NCBI GenBank assembly: GCA_900547275.1
Contig: URGA01000011.1
Coordinates: forward strand, 1-35,772
Origin: an uncultured Oscillospiraceae bacterium
Lineage (GTDB): Bacteria > Bacillota > Clostridia > Oscillospirales > Acutalibacteraceae
Direction of reading: 5' to 3'
Length of the DNA: 35,772 nt
Positions within the stretch are counted from its first letter, which is position 1; each line of letters begins with the position of its first letter. Positions 1 to 8,190 of the stretch are shown piece by piece. Under the pieces are notes generated by a model that was not told the DNA's origin, made no database searches, and saw only the letters and a list, made by a program, of their open reading frames with translations. The position numbers and the translations under genes are program-made.

Positions 1-754
1 GAGCTTCAACAAGAGCGTTATTGTCCACCAGTTCGCCGCGGGCAGTGTTTATAAAACAGGCGCCGCATTTCATCTTTTTAAAGAAAGAGGCGTCGGCTAT
101 TCCCGCCGTACGGCTGTTTGCCGGAAGGTGAAGCGAAACGATGTCGCTCTCGCCCAGCAATGTATCCATATCCGCATAGGAAACGGAATACTCGCTTTCA
201 AGTTCTTCATACCTGGTTCTGTTTGAATAAAGAACCCTTGCTCCGAAGGGCTTTAAAAACTGGGCGGTTTTTCTCGCTATCTTTCCAAACCCGATTAGGC
301 CGACGGTACACTCGCTCAGTTCTTTCAGCTTTCCGAAATATTCTTTTTTCGTTTCTGTCTGGCGGCCTATGCGCACCGCCTGGTCAAGATTTCGCGCGTT
401 TTTAAGGCAGGAAAGCATAAGCATTATCGCCTGCTCCGCCACCGCCGTATCGTTGATACCGGGATTGTTGCAAACCGCAACGCCTCTGTTTGCCGCCGCT
501 TCAAGGTCAACTCCCTGGTAGCCGACCCCTTCGCTCTGAATAAGTTTAAGAGACGGCAAAACGTCTATCAGTTCTTTCTCAACGCTTCCCATAGCGTCAA
601 CAACCAGCACATCTGCATCGCCGTCTGCCCCTATCTCGTCAGCAGACGCGCCCAGCGGGTAAAATCTTACGGAAAAACCATCGGAAAAGATTTCCGGTAT
701 CTCACGCTGTACCCGCTGTTTGTCTGAAACATTAGATAAAAATACTATATTCAT
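1..754 (-). CDS. D-isomer-specific 2-hydroxyacid dehydrogenase, C-terminus cut by window edge
   Basis: The reading frame begins MNIVFLSNVSDKQR and runs open off the left edge (about 251 codons seen of the usual 310-330). Members reduce 2-keto acids to D-2-hydroxy acids, or oxidise 3-phosphoglycerate, with NAD(H). The middle shows the Rossmann nucleotide-binding turn VGLIGFGKIA (GxGxxA), and near the edge is the family signature INTARGELVDNNAL with its conserved Arg. The start lies 5 nt after the stop of the GH51 gene on the same strand, with only a weak Shine-Dalgarno inside that gene, so the two are probably co-transcribed and translationally coupled. The substrate cannot be told from this part: a glycerate/phosphoglycerate dehydrogenase-like role is possible. 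The family is confident; the specific activity is not. Confidence 0.87.
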   Translation of the reverse strand, partial: MNIVFLSNVSDKQRVQREIPEIFSDGFSVRFYPLGASADEIGADGDADVLVVDAMGSVEKELIDVLPSLKLIQSEGVGYQGVDLEAAANRGVAVCNNPGINDTAVAEQAIMLMLSCLKNARNLDQAVRIGRQTETKKEYFGKLKELSECTVGLIGFGKIARKTAQFLKPFGARVLYSNRTRYEELESEYSVSYADMDTLLGESDIVSLHLPANSRTAGIADASFFKKMKCGACFINTARGELVDNNALVEA

Positions 755-759
755 ATCAA

Positions 760-3144
760 TTACGATCTTTTACGTTTTTTCTTAACAACAGCCGCAATGC
801 CTGCCGCCGCTGCGGCGATAACAACAACGCCGGCAATACCGCAGGGAATGCCTATTTTTATAGCAGGCGGAACATATTTATCTCCTGCTTCAGATACCGT
901 AGAAGCCGCCTTTTCCGGAAGTTCGTAAAGATTGTCGCCCTTGTTTGAACCGTAAGCGATGCGGACAACGCTTACATCATACTTTCCGAGTTCTACGTCA
1001 AACGCCTCTGACGGGTCTATTGAGTATTCGGTGGGAGCTGTTGTATTTTTGCCAATTTCGTTGCAGGCGGATTTATAGTCGCCCTTTAACTGCTGAACTG
1101 AAACGGCGTTGGGCGAATATCCGTCAAGTTTCAGGCTAACACTTTTTTTCTTACCGTCCGTGTTGACAAGCTTGACATAAAGCACTTCGTTTTCCTCGTC
1201 AACGGTAACTGATTCGTAAACACCGTTTTGAATTGTGGTTGAATTGTCGAAAACAGATTTAAGATACTTTGTTCCGTAGTTGTTTGCAAAAAGCATCTGA
1301 ACGTAATACGACGGAGTAAGAACAGTCTCGCGGCTGTCGAACCAAATAAGATTTACGTTCCAGCACTGGGCGTTTACCTTAGCAAAGGTGGGTGCGTAAG
1401 ACGCCATCTCAACAACGTCGCCGTTTCGCTCAAGTCCTGTAAGGAAGCTCGCCTCTTCAACGGCTTCTATCATATTGCTCTTTGTCTGGATTGTTCCAAC
1501 GCCCTTTGAAGTTGCGGCGTATTCACCTACGAAAACATGGGCGCCGTTTCTGTCAAAATTGTCGTAACGGTCGTTGTGGTCGAAAAGATAGCCGTCGTTT
1601 GTGTAATAATGCTCGTCAACGATGGTATCTCTGTAATCCTGATTTATCCACGCCCAGTTTTCATCGTAAGCTTCTCCCTCAAGCCATGTTCCGCTGGAGG
1701 AAATAATAGTTATATCGGGATATTTTTCTTTTACCGCTTTGTAAAGAGCCTTAAAGTTTCTTTCGTAAATCTCGCCCCAGTTTTCGTTGCCCAGACCTAT
1801 ATATTTAAGGTTAAAAGGTTCCTGACTGCCGTTCGCCGCGCGCAGCGCTCCCCAGTAACTGGTTGTTGCGTCGCCGTTGGCATATTCGATAAGATCGAGA
1901 ATATCCTGAACATAATTATCCCACTCATCGGTGCCCGGTCTTAAAGCGATAGTGTCAAGATAAGCTTCCCAGTCCTCATCGCTTTTGATATTGAGAGCTT
2001 CAATCTTCTCTGTGTACTCTTCCCTGCCCTTTTCATCGTCAGGGTCAAAATTTCGGGAATTAGTAAGAAATTCTTCCCACTGGCTGTCGCTCATTGTAAG
2101 TTTTTCATGAGCGGCGGCATAATCGTCGTAAGACGCTCTGCCCTGGCAGGTAAGCCCCACGTTCAATATCGGAAGAGGCTCAGCGCCAAGGTCACTGCAA
2201 AGCTGGAAATACTCATGGTAACCCATTGCGTTTGTATTTATGTAGTCTCTGCCCGCGTCGTCGCGCCACAGATTATAAAACTGAACTCTCTCCTCAAGAG
2301 GGCCAATGGTTTCTTTCCAATCGTAAAGATGCTCTAGACTGTCACCCTCAGCAAGGCATCCGCCGGGGAAACGGATAAATCCCGGATTGAGATTTTTAAG
2401 CGCTTCAAACAGGTCGCTTCTAAGTGTTGTGTACTTCCACGCGTCCGTTCCGTAGCCGTAACTTGAATGGGGAACGAGAGTTACAAAATCCAGTTCCAAA
2501 GTTCCCGTTCCGTCAAAGACGATGGTGAGCCCACCGTCCTCATCAGCGGCGGCTGTAAGCACTGCGGTAACCTGGCGCCATCCGCCTGAGCAGTTGGAAA
2601 TATCAAGTTCCGTTACATTTGATTTGTTTTTCGGCGAGTTAAGATAAACGCTGACTTTGCCGTTAAAGTTTACATTATTTATGTAGCAGGAAAAATCGTA
2701 TGACGTATCTTTTACAAAGCCCATGTCAGGCGTTGCCGCCTTGTCTTTGTCAAGGTCGTAGGATTTGTAATCATAAAGCTCTGTATAGCCTGTATTTGTA
2801 AGCGTTCCGCTTCCGTTAACTGTAATCTGGGCGTAGGTGGGGTTATTCTCATTCAGCGGTTTTTCCGTTGCCGCCTCCAGGGTCATGTCCTCCGCCTTCC
2901 AGGCAGTTGTTTTGTTAAACTCATACTCAAAGCTGTCGTTATTTACAAGATTTGACACAAGTCCGCCGTCGCAGGCAAAACTAATATCCTCAATAAAAGA
3001 GCCATACAGCTTATCTGAAATTGCAACGATCTCGTCTGAAGAAGAAATATTCAATGTCGTTGACTGCTGGGCAGCCTGAACCGGCATTGCCGCCATTGAC
3101 AGCGCCATTGTTCCCGCCATCAATGCTGATAAAAACTTTTTCAT
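760..3144 (-). CDS. Secreted, membrane-anchored alpha-L-arabinofuranosidase (GH51 family)
   Basis: A 794-residue protein that should release terminal arabinofuranose from arabinoxylan or arabinan outside the cell. An N-terminal signal peptide (cleavage after about residue 24, VQAAQ) is followed by the GH51 beta-sandwich start KLYGSFIEDISFACDGGL, a carbohydrate-binding-like insert (about 75-225), and the catalytic barrel with FIRFPGGC. The likely acid/base is Glu454 in LGNENWG and the nucleophile Glu541 in VGEYA. Residues about 340-410 form an acidic helical insertion that seems absent from ordinary GH51 enzymes. The C-terminus has one hydrophobic segment (about 766-787) and a KKKRKRS tail, so it is probably tethered to the membrane; there is no LPxTG motif. 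A strong GGAGGG site precedes ATG. Arabinofuranosidase is the likely activity, though GH51 also includes endoglucanases. Confidence 0.9.
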   Translation of the reverse strand: MKKFLSALMAGTMALSMAAMPVQAAQQSTTLNISSSDEIVAISDKLYGSFIEDISFACDGGLVSNLVNNDSFEYEFNKTTAWKAEDMTLEAATEKPLNENNPTYAQITVNGSGTLTNTGYTELYDYKSYDLDKDKAATPDMGFVKDTSYDFSCYINNVNFNGKVSVYLNSPKNKSNVTELDISNCSGGWRQVTAVLTAAADEDGGLTIVFDGTGTLELDFVTLVPHSSYGYGTDAWKYTTLRSDLFEALKNLNPGFIRFPGGCLAEGDSLEHLYDWKETIGPLEERVQFYNLWRDDAGRDYINTNAMGYHEYFQLCSDLGAEPLPILNVGLTCQGRASYDDYAAAHEKLTMSDSQWEEFLTNSRNFDPDDEKGREEYTEKIEALNIKSDEDWEAYLDTIALRPGTDEWDNYVQDILDLIEYANGDATTSYWGALRAANGSQEPFNLKYIGLGNENWGEIYERNFKALYKAVKEKYPDITIISSSGTWLEGEAYDENWAWINQDYRDTIVDEHYYTNDGYLFDHNDRYDNFDRNGAHVFVGEYAATSKGVGTIQTKSNMIEAVEEASFLTGLERNGDVVEMASYAPTFAKVNAQCWNVNLIWFDSRETVLTPSYYVQMLFANNYGTKYLKSVFDNSTTIQNGVYESVTVDEENEVLYVKLVNTDGKKKSVSLKLDGYSPNAVSVQQLKGDYKSACNEIGKNTTAPTEYSIDPSEAFDVELGKYDVSVVRIAYGSNKGDNLYELPEKAASTVSEAGDKYVPPAIKIGIPCGIAGVVVIAAAAAGIAAVVKKKRKRS

Positions 3145-3199
3145 AATTACCCTCCAAAAGACAATTTTAAGAATAAAATTGCCTTATTTTATCCTGATT

Positions 3200-3229
3200 A
3201 TTATAACATTAGATACACGCTTCTGTCAA
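3200..3229 (-). promoter_or_regulatory. Sigma-A promoter for the GH51 gene
   Basis: Read on the minus strand: TTGACA, an 18-nt spacer, then TATAAT, ending about 55 nt before the GH51 start codon. Both hexamers match consensus exactly. It is divergent from the promoter at 3299-3327. Confidence 0.7.
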
Positions 3230-3298
3230 AGCCGGGCAATTTCTTTTCCGTTTCAAATGTAAATCAAAAAATATTTTTTGAAAATTGATATATTTTTA

Positions 3299-3327
3299 TT
3301 GACTTTCGATAAAAATAATGGTATAAC
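3299..3327 (+). promoter_or_regulatory. Sigma-A promoter for the DUF2975-XRE-DUF4173 operon
   Basis: TTGACT, a 17-nt spacer and TATAAC. Transcription would begin near 3334, so any start codon upstream of this point is excluded and the ATG at 3362 is favoured. Confidence 0.65.
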
Positions 3328-3361
3328 AAAGATGCAAAAGACAAAAACGGAGGCAAAGAAT

Positions 3362-3829
3362 ATGTGGAACCATAAAAGATCCATAACTCTCACCCACACT
3401 CTAGTGAGGGCGTTTTACGTCATTCTCGCCGCGGCCGCGGCGGCATTGCCGTTTCTTCAGTTTATTCATAACAAAAAAATAATTTTTGCGGTATTTTATC
3501 TGGCTGTTCCTGCCGGGCTTATTGCTCTTATCTGCCTTGACAAGGTACTGCAAAAAATTAAAAAAGGAATTGTTTTTGAGCACGGAAATATCAAAAATCT
3601 AAGGATATTCAGCTGGTGCTGTTTTTACGCCGCGGCAGACGGACTTATCTTCGCCGTTTTGGCGGGGCTTACCGCCTCCGGCAACAAGGATACCGTTATA
3701 ATCTACAACGTTGTCCCGTTAATTATATGCTCAGTTGCCGCAGTATTTACAGGACTTGTTGTCCGCGTTGTAAAAAACATTATTGAAGAAGCCGTTGCCC
3801 TCAAAGAGGAAAACGAACTGACAATATAG
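3362..3829 (+). CDS. DUF2975-family integral membrane protein
   Basis: A 155-residue protein starting MWNHKRSITLTHTL. The start is chosen because GGAGG (3349-3353) lies 8 nt before this ATG and a promoter ends at 3327; the open frame continues upstream, but those codons would not be transcribed. Four hydrophobic segments are visible, with a KKGIVFEHGNIKNLRI loop typical of DUF2975, where a short charged stretch separates the membrane pairs. No catalytic motif is seen. DUF2975 genes are commonly followed directly by a small YozG-like XRE regulator, exactly as here (9-nt gap). Function is unknown; the pair may sense something at the membrane. Confidence 0.75.
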   Translation: MWNHKRSITLTHTLVRAFYVILAAAAAALPFLQFIHNKKIIFAVFYLAVPAGLIALICLDKVLQKIKKGIVFEHGNIKNLRIFSWCCFYAAADGLIFAVLAGLTASGNKDTVIIYNVVPLIICSVAAVFTGLVVRVVKNIIEEAVALKEENELTI

Positions 3830-3838
3830 GAGGAAATC

Positions 3839-4048
3839 ATGCCGATAATAGTAAATCTTGATGTAATGCTGGCAAAGCGCAAAATGTCCTCCGGAGAATT
3901 GGCGGCTCGTGTCGGAATTACCCAGGCCAACCTGTCTATACTCAAGACGGGAAAGGCTAAGGCGGTGCGTTTCTCTACGCTTGAGGCTATCTGCCGAGAG
4001 CTGGACTGCAGTGTGGGAGACATTCTGGAGTACCGAAAGGAGAAATAA
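3839..4048 (+). CDS. Small XRE/Cro-type helix-turn-helix regulator (YozG-like)
   Basis: A 69-residue protein that is essentially one DNA-binding domain. The helix-turn-helix spans about residues 17-41 (SGELAARVGITQANLSILKT), followed by FSTLEAICRELDCSVGDILEY, the classic end of the small YozG/Cro group. A perfect AGGAGG precedes the ATG. It sits between two membrane-protein genes in one operon, 9 nt after DUF2975 and 2 nt before the DUF4173 gene. By analogy with similar gene pairs it may regulate its own operon, but no operator was identified. Confidence 0.85.
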   Translation: MPIIVNLDVMLAKRKMSSGELAARVGITQANLSILKTGKAKAVRFSTLEAICRELDCSVGDILEYRKEK

Positions 4049-4050
4049 CT

Positions 4051-5754
4051 TTGGAACAAAATCAAAATAAGGCAATGCCGAATATGGCATCGCCTCAGTT
4101 AACTGCGCCCAAAATCGCCCCGAAACCCCCGAAAATTCACAAAATTTATCCGATAACAGTGCGCGATCTGATATTCTTTGCGCTGTTCGCCGTTGGCGCA
4201 TTCCTCACTAGACAGCTAGGAATTGTCTGCGGATTGCATCTTGGATACAGTACCTCTTACATTTTCCTCTTTGCCGTAACCGCAGTATATATCGGCACAC
4301 AAAAAATAACGGCAGACAGATTTACCACTGCCTGCGGCGCACTTTCGCTGGCGGCGGCTGTTTCAATGACTTTTACCGACGACAGTCTGTTCATGTTTTT
4401 CGGCGTATGCCTTACCTGCCTGTTTTACATTCTCTTTGTAGACGGACTTACAGGGTCGGGGAAAAAATCGTTTTGCTCAGTGAGCATAATAAGCCAACTG
4501 TTTTACAGCAGTTTTGCAATGACGCTTCAAAATTTTCTTACCCCCTGGCGTTCCCTTGCAAAAAGCAAGAAAAGCGGCAAAAAAGGGATAGAAATTCTCA
4601 TCGGCGTTGTTGCCTGCATTCCCGTTGCCGCAGTTATGATAGTTCTGCTTGCAAGCGCTGACGACGCATATGCCTCTTTGGTTGAAAAAATCACAACCCA
4701 CTTTTTCTCATTCATAGTTTCGCTTTTCTTTGCCGCATTGATATTCGTTTTTCTTTTGCCCTATATCTTTGCCCATAAAAACGCCGAAAGCAAGGACCGT
4801 GTCCTTCGCTTTAAGCGCAAGCTGCCGGCAGGCGTTTCCTGCGCATTTCTTGCCTGTCTTTGCTTCGTTTACATTTCATATCTGTTTTCCCAGCTGGCAT
4901 ATTTCTTTTCTGCCTTTCGCGGTCTTTTGCCCTCGGGCTATACGTTCTCGTATGCCCAGTATGCCCGCCAGGGATTTTTTGAAATGTGCGCAATAACAGC
5001 TTTGAATTTTATCATTCTCTGCTTTATTGCGGCTAAATCAAAACGAAGCAAAGGCGGCGGAATACCGAAATCCGTAAAGGCGCTCTGCTGTGCGGTATGT
5101 CTTTTCTGCGCAATCTTTGACTTTACCGCAATGTCAAAAATGGCGCTTTATATCCGCTGTTTCGGCCTTACAAGGCTAAGACTTCTTACTGCTCTTTTCA
5201 TGGTTATGATTTTGTTTTTGGCGGCGCTTTACGTAATTCATCTTTTCAGACCCAAATTTTCATACATGAAAACGGCTGTAATTATTGCTGGCTGTGCCGT
5301 TTTGCTTGTTTCGTTCGTAAACGTTGACGCCGTAATCGCAAAATACAACATCAGCGCATACGAAAGCGGTCAGATAGAAGAACTGGACGTAGGCTATCTT
5401 GACTCTCTTTCAGACGCAGCAATTCCGTATCTTGCAGAATTGTGCTCGTCAGACAACACCGTTATTTCAGACGCGGCAAAACACGCGCTGATGAACGATT
5501 ATAAGAAGTCTAAAGCCAAGGAAAAATCCGTTTTCGAGTTCTGCCTAACTTCGTACCGTGCCGACAAAGCGCTTCAAAAACATTCAAAAGAACTGGATGA
5601 ATATATAGCCGCATACGAAGCCTCTGCCCAAAATTTTGCAGACCCGTACAGCGGCGAAACGGCAGACATTTACGACTATGAGAATCAAACTCAATATTAT
5701 GATGAAACATCCTCACAGTACTACGAAACAACAGAACATTACAACTACACTTAA
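4051..5754 (+). CDS. DUF4173/DUF4153-like polytopic membrane protein
   Basis: A 567-residue protein read from a TTG start preceded by AAAGGAG at 8-nt spacing; no nearby ATG has a better site. After a proline-rich cytosolic N-terminus (about 1-33) come roughly ten hydrophobic segments up to about residue 430, then a hydrophilic region. The pattern, including the ITVRDLIFFALFAVGAF start and SGYTFSYAQYARQGFFEM in the middle, fits the DUF4173 group. The last 30 residues are unusually rich in Tyr, Thr and Gln. It is the last gene of the operon with DUF2975 and the XRE regulator, and it ends at a bidirectional terminator. Function is unknown; no transport or enzyme motif was seen. Confidence 0.75.
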   Translation: MEQNQNKAMPNMASPQLTAPKIAPKPPKIHKIYPITVRDLIFFALFAVGAFLTRQLGIVCGLHLGYSTSYIFLFAVTAVYIGTQKITADRFTTACGALSLAAAVSMTFTDDSLFMFFGVCLTCLFYILFVDGLTGSGKKSFCSVSIISQLFYSSFAMTLQNFLTPWRSLAKSKKSGKKGIEILIGVVACIPVAAVMIVLLASADDAYASLVEKITTHFFSFIVSLFFAALIFVFLLPYIFAHKNAESKDRVLRFKRKLPAGVSCAFLACLCFVYISYLFSQLAYFFSAFRGLLPSGYTFSYAQYARQGFFEMCAITALNFIILCFIAAKSKRSKGGGIPKSVKALCCAVCLFCAIFDFTAMSKMALYIRCFGLTRLRLLTALFMVMILFLAALYVIHLFRPKFSYMKTAVIIAGCAVLLVSFVNVDAVIAKYNISAYESGQIEELDVGYLDSLSDAAIPYLAELCSSDNTVISDAAKHALMNDYKKSKAKEKSVFEFCLTSYRADKALQKHSKELDEYIAAYEASAQNFADPYSGETADIYDYENQTQYYDETSSQYYETTEHYNYT

Positions 5755-5767
5755 TCCCCTTCAAAAA

Positions 5768-5807
5768 AACAGCGCCGAACAAAAAACTCGTTCGGCGTTG
5801 TTTTTTT
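5768..5807. terminator. Bidirectional intrinsic terminator
   Basis: A 13-bp stem (AACAGCGCCGAAC against GTTCGGCGTTGTT, one G-U pair) flanked by a T-run on the right and an A-run on the left. It lies between the convergent ends of the DUF4173 gene and the GH5 gene and can serve both. Confidence 0.85.
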
Positions 5808-5812
5808 ACTTA

Positions 5813-7330
5813 TTATATCGGCTTTCTTCCGTTTGCCGAATATGTTACTCCCTGACCCGCAAAATGCACTTTTACTGTATGTTTTCCGGGCTTTGTTTTT
5901 ATGTGCAAAATTGAAGTGGTATCGCTGAGTTTTTCCTCAGTATATGTTCCGTCAGTTTCAACCGACTCAACAGGTCTGTGGGCAAAAATTTCCGTGTCTG
6001 CTTCGTACTCTCTGTCCTGGTCAAAGGTCAGCTCAAACGCATTTTCCTCACGGTCGAAACGGTAAAAATCAATACTGCCGCAAACAGCCATAGGATACGG
6101 TCTGCAAAGCACGTTCATAAGAGCAGAGTTATACATTCCGCGATTATAGCACCAGTATGTATTACTCCATTTATAGGAATCAAACAGATCAAGCAGGAAC
6201 TCAACGTGGTGGAACCAGTCGGTGCCTGTTGAACCGCCGCCCCATTCGCCTACTAAAACAGGCATATTAAGGCGCTGGTTCTGCTCTTTTCTTCTCTGGT
6301 CAAAAATCGACTTAACCCTGTCATTATCCGCGTACTTATAAAGCGGAGTGTCAACCATAAAGTCATAAGCATGAGGGGCAAAAGCCTGGTTTTCTTCTAT
6401 TTTTCCGTTAACTGTAATAGGTCCTCCTGAAAACGGTATTCCCATATTGGAATAGTAGCAGTTTTCCATAAAGATGATACCGTTGTCAGTCTCGCTTCTT
6501 ATAGCGGCGGCAACTCGGTTAAGGAACGGCGTATATCTTTCGGTATCAAACTTACGGATATATTTTCCGCCGGATTCTGTTATCTTTGCCAAAACATCTC
6601 CGTCGTACTGCTTAAGTATCTCGGCCATAGGCGCGGGAGACGTCAGCGACGCAAGCAGTTTCTTTTTGTCAATTTTCTTGTCTGTAAGCGTTACCTTTGC
6701 AATGCTTTTCAGAAGTCCGAAAAACACCTTGCCCCCGTCTGAACCGGGGAACGGCTCGTTGAGCACGTCAAAGCCGAGAAGAGCCGGATGATTGCCGAAG
6801 CGGCGGGCAAGCATTCGCCACATATCGATAAAATGATCCTGAACACCCTTACCCTCGGTATATGTATTGCTCCAGAAATTATCAAAAGAATGGTGGACAG
6901 CCTTATTGATAAAATAACCCTCCGCCCAAACAAGTTTTGGCTTAATATAAATATGACCGTCAGTCAGCGAAGCCCACTTTGGCGCGCCGTCTCCGCCGCC
7001 GGTATCCTCAACATCAAAATCGCCGTACAAATCCTGGTGCATATCAAGATAAGCGTAAACGCCCTCTTTTTCGCAGGCGTCAAGGAAATTTTGTATATCT
7101 TCCAGTTCCTTCTCGTTATATGTTCCGGGAGTAGGCATGATTTTTGACCAGTTAGTAAAAAAGCGGATAATGTTCATTCCGCGTTTTTTGAGTGCCGCAA
7201 TATCGTAGCTCCAGTCAATACCGTGCATACATTCGGGCTTATTTTTAATGCCGATATTGACGCCGCTGAAAATTCGCTCCCTGCCGTATTCGTCAACAAA
7301 GCATTTGCCGCTTGTCTTAATTTTGTCCAT
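5813..7330 (-). CDS. GH5 glycosidase, endoglycoceramidase-like, intracellular
   Basis: A 505-residue GH5 enzyme. The start is placed at MDKIKTSGKC because AGGGGGAC stands just upstream; the longer open frame lacks a site. The pattern YLDMHQDLY, then GGDGAPKWA, then FDVLNEPFPG is what is seen in endoglycoceramidase-type GH5 members, which cut the link between oligosaccharide and ceramide or related lipid glycosides. The likely acid/base is Glu192 in VLNEP and the nucleophile Glu362 in VGEWGG. After the barrel a small beta-domain (about 430-495) resembles the GH5 C-terminal domain of this group. There is no signal peptide, so it should act in the cytoplasm, perhaps on imported glycosides rather than on glycolipids. 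Substrate is inference. Confidence 0.83.
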   Translation of the reverse strand: MDKIKTSGKCFVDEYGRERIFSGVNIGIKNKPECMHGIDWSYDIAALKKRGMNIIRFFTNWSKIMPTPGTYNEKELEDIQNFLDACEKEGVYAYLDMHQDLYGDFDVEDTGGGDGAPKWASLTDGHIYIKPKLVWAEGYFINKAVHHSFDNFWSNTYTEGKGVQDHFIDMWRMLARRFGNHPALLGFDVLNEPFPGSDGGKVFFGLLKSIAKVTLTDKKIDKKKLLASLTSPAPMAEILKQYDGDVLAKITESGGKYIRKFDTERYTPFLNRVAAAIRSETDNGIIFMENCYYSNMGIPFSGGPITVNGKIEENQAFAPHAYDFMVDTPLYKYADNDRVKSIFDQRRKEQNQRLNMPVLVGEWGGGSTGTDWFHHVEFLLDLFDSYKWSNTYWCYNRGMYNSALMNVLCRPYPMAVCGSIDFYRFDREENAFELTFDQDREYEADTEIFAHRPVESVETDGTYTEEKLSDTTSILHIKTKPGKHTVKVHFAGQGVTYSANGRKPI

Positions 7331-7412
7331 AAATGTCCCCCTGAATGTAAAAATCAAATTAATTGCATCCATTATAAAATTACACCGAAACGCACATTTT
7401 GTCAACAGCAAC

Positions 7413-7441
7413 AAAAAAGCCGCTGTATTAACAGTGGCTTT
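7413..7441 (-). terminator. Intrinsic terminator after the flavodoxin gene
   Basis: On the minus strand an 11-bp stem (AAAGCCACTGT with ACAGCGGCTTT, one mismatched or wobble pair) with a 4-nt loop is followed by a run of T. It separates the flavodoxin gene from the downstream GH5 gene. The stretch 7331-7412 beyond it also holds a TATAAT at 7371-7376 (minus) and a TTGACA at 7400-7405, but their spacing of 23 nt is too long for a clean promoter. Confidence 0.8.
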
Positions 7442-7453
7442 CATCGGCTTATT

Positions 7454-7963
7454 TTATTTTTTCAGAATGTTTTTTGCCCATTCTGCGGCTTTCTTCAAAT
7501 CCTCTTCATCAGGATGAGTAAGAGCGGCGTCAAAATTATCAAGGCTTACCTGAAGTTTCTTATCATCAGGATGAGCGGTAATCATTTTAACATATCTTTC
7601 TCTTACTGACATTGGCATTTTGCCCTGACAGAAGAACGAGCCAAGCACCTCGTTCCCTTCAGGCAGAAGTGAAAGAGCGCGGGAGGAAAGAGCGTCAAAA
7701 TAGGACTGCTCGCCGCCGAAACCTGCGGTACCGAAATACGCAATCTTCTTTCCATTTGTCTCTTTTAGCATCTCAGCCGTTTCCGCCGAACAGGTGCCTT
7801 TGTCTGTCCATGAGCCGATAAAATACACATCGGCTTCAATGCCGCTTTGGGGCTTACCGAAATAAGTTACGTTTTCACCGGAAGCGGCAATAGCGTTTTT
7901 TATCGCTTCTGCTACTTTCTCGGTATTGCCGGTAACACTTGAATAAACAACAGCGATATTCAT
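7454..7963 (-). CDS. Flavodoxin-domain protein
   Basis: A 169-residue single-domain protein, probably an FMN-binding electron carrier. The N-terminus MNIAVVYSSVTGNTEKVAEAI contains the phosphate-binding loop SSVTGNT of flavodoxins; YFIGSWTDKGTC and YFGTAGFGG are the expected later FMN-contact loops. ATG follows AAAGGGTGA; the frame is open further upstream, across the tRNA, but that part is not credible as protein. Length and loop pattern also resemble the BilS-type flavodoxins that accompany bilirubin reductase in gut bacteria, but no bilR-like gene is nearby, so that link is weak. The redox partner is unknown. Confidence 0.85.
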   Translation of the reverse strand: MNIAVVYSSVTGNTEKVAEAIKNAIAASGENVTYFGKPQSGIEADVYFIGSWTDKGTCSAETAEMLKETNGKKIAYFGTAGFGGEQSYFDALSSRALSLLPEGNEVLGSFFCQGKMPMSVRERYVKMITAHPDDKKLQVSLDNFDAALTHPDEEDLKKAAEWAKNILKK

Positions 7964-8025
7964 AATAATCACCCTTTGGTATATAAAGAAGGCGGATAAA
8001 GGGTTACTAATATAACCCTGCGGAT

Positions 8026-8062
8026 AAAAAACTGGGTCCGGACGCAGAAAGCGTCCGGACCC
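8026..8062 (-). terminator. Intrinsic terminator after tRNA-Pro
   Basis: A perfect 12-bp GC-rich stem (GGGTCCGGACGC / GCGTCCGGACCC) with a 5-nt loop starts 5 nt after the encoded CCA end of the tRNA, followed on the minus strand by AGTTTTTTA. Confidence 0.9.
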
Positions 8063-8066
8063 GGCA

Positions 8067-8143
8067 TGGTCGAGGTGACAAGATTTGAACTTGCGACCCC
8101 CACGTCCCGAACGTGGTGCTCTACCAAACTGAGCCACACCTCG
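8067..8143 (-). tRNA. tRNA-Pro (anticodon CGG)
   Basis: A 77-nt cloverleaf reading CGAGGTG at the 5' end and CACCTCG-ACCA at the 3' end, with CCA encoded. The D-arm is GCTCAGTTTGGTAGAGC, the anticodon arm CCACG-TTCGGGA-CGTGG gives anticodon CGG for codon CCG, and the T-loop is TTCAAAT. It has its own promoter and terminator, so it is a single-gene unit. Confidence 0.95.
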
Positions 8144-8155
8144 AATTGCTGCTAT

Positions 8156-8184
8156 AATATACCACAAATCGAGGTTAGTTGCAA
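8156..8184 (-). promoter_or_regulatory. Promoter of tRNA-Pro
   Basis: On the minus strand TTGCAA, a 17-nt spacer and TATATT stand about 12 nt before the mature 5' end of the tRNA. It lies just after the stop codon of the DUF4250 gene. Confidence 0.65.
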
Positions 8185-8190
8185 GTCTTT

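Noticed and set aside
3278..3361. Upstream extension of the DUF2975 protein (28 extra codons)
   Set aside because: It would start before the promoter hexamers at 3299-3327, and the strong GGAGG belongs to the ATG at 3362.
7964..8167. Long N-terminal extension of the flavodoxin protein through the tRNA region
   Set aside because: This stretch is tRNA-Pro and its terminator; the ribosome site and flavodoxin start fit the ATG at 7963.
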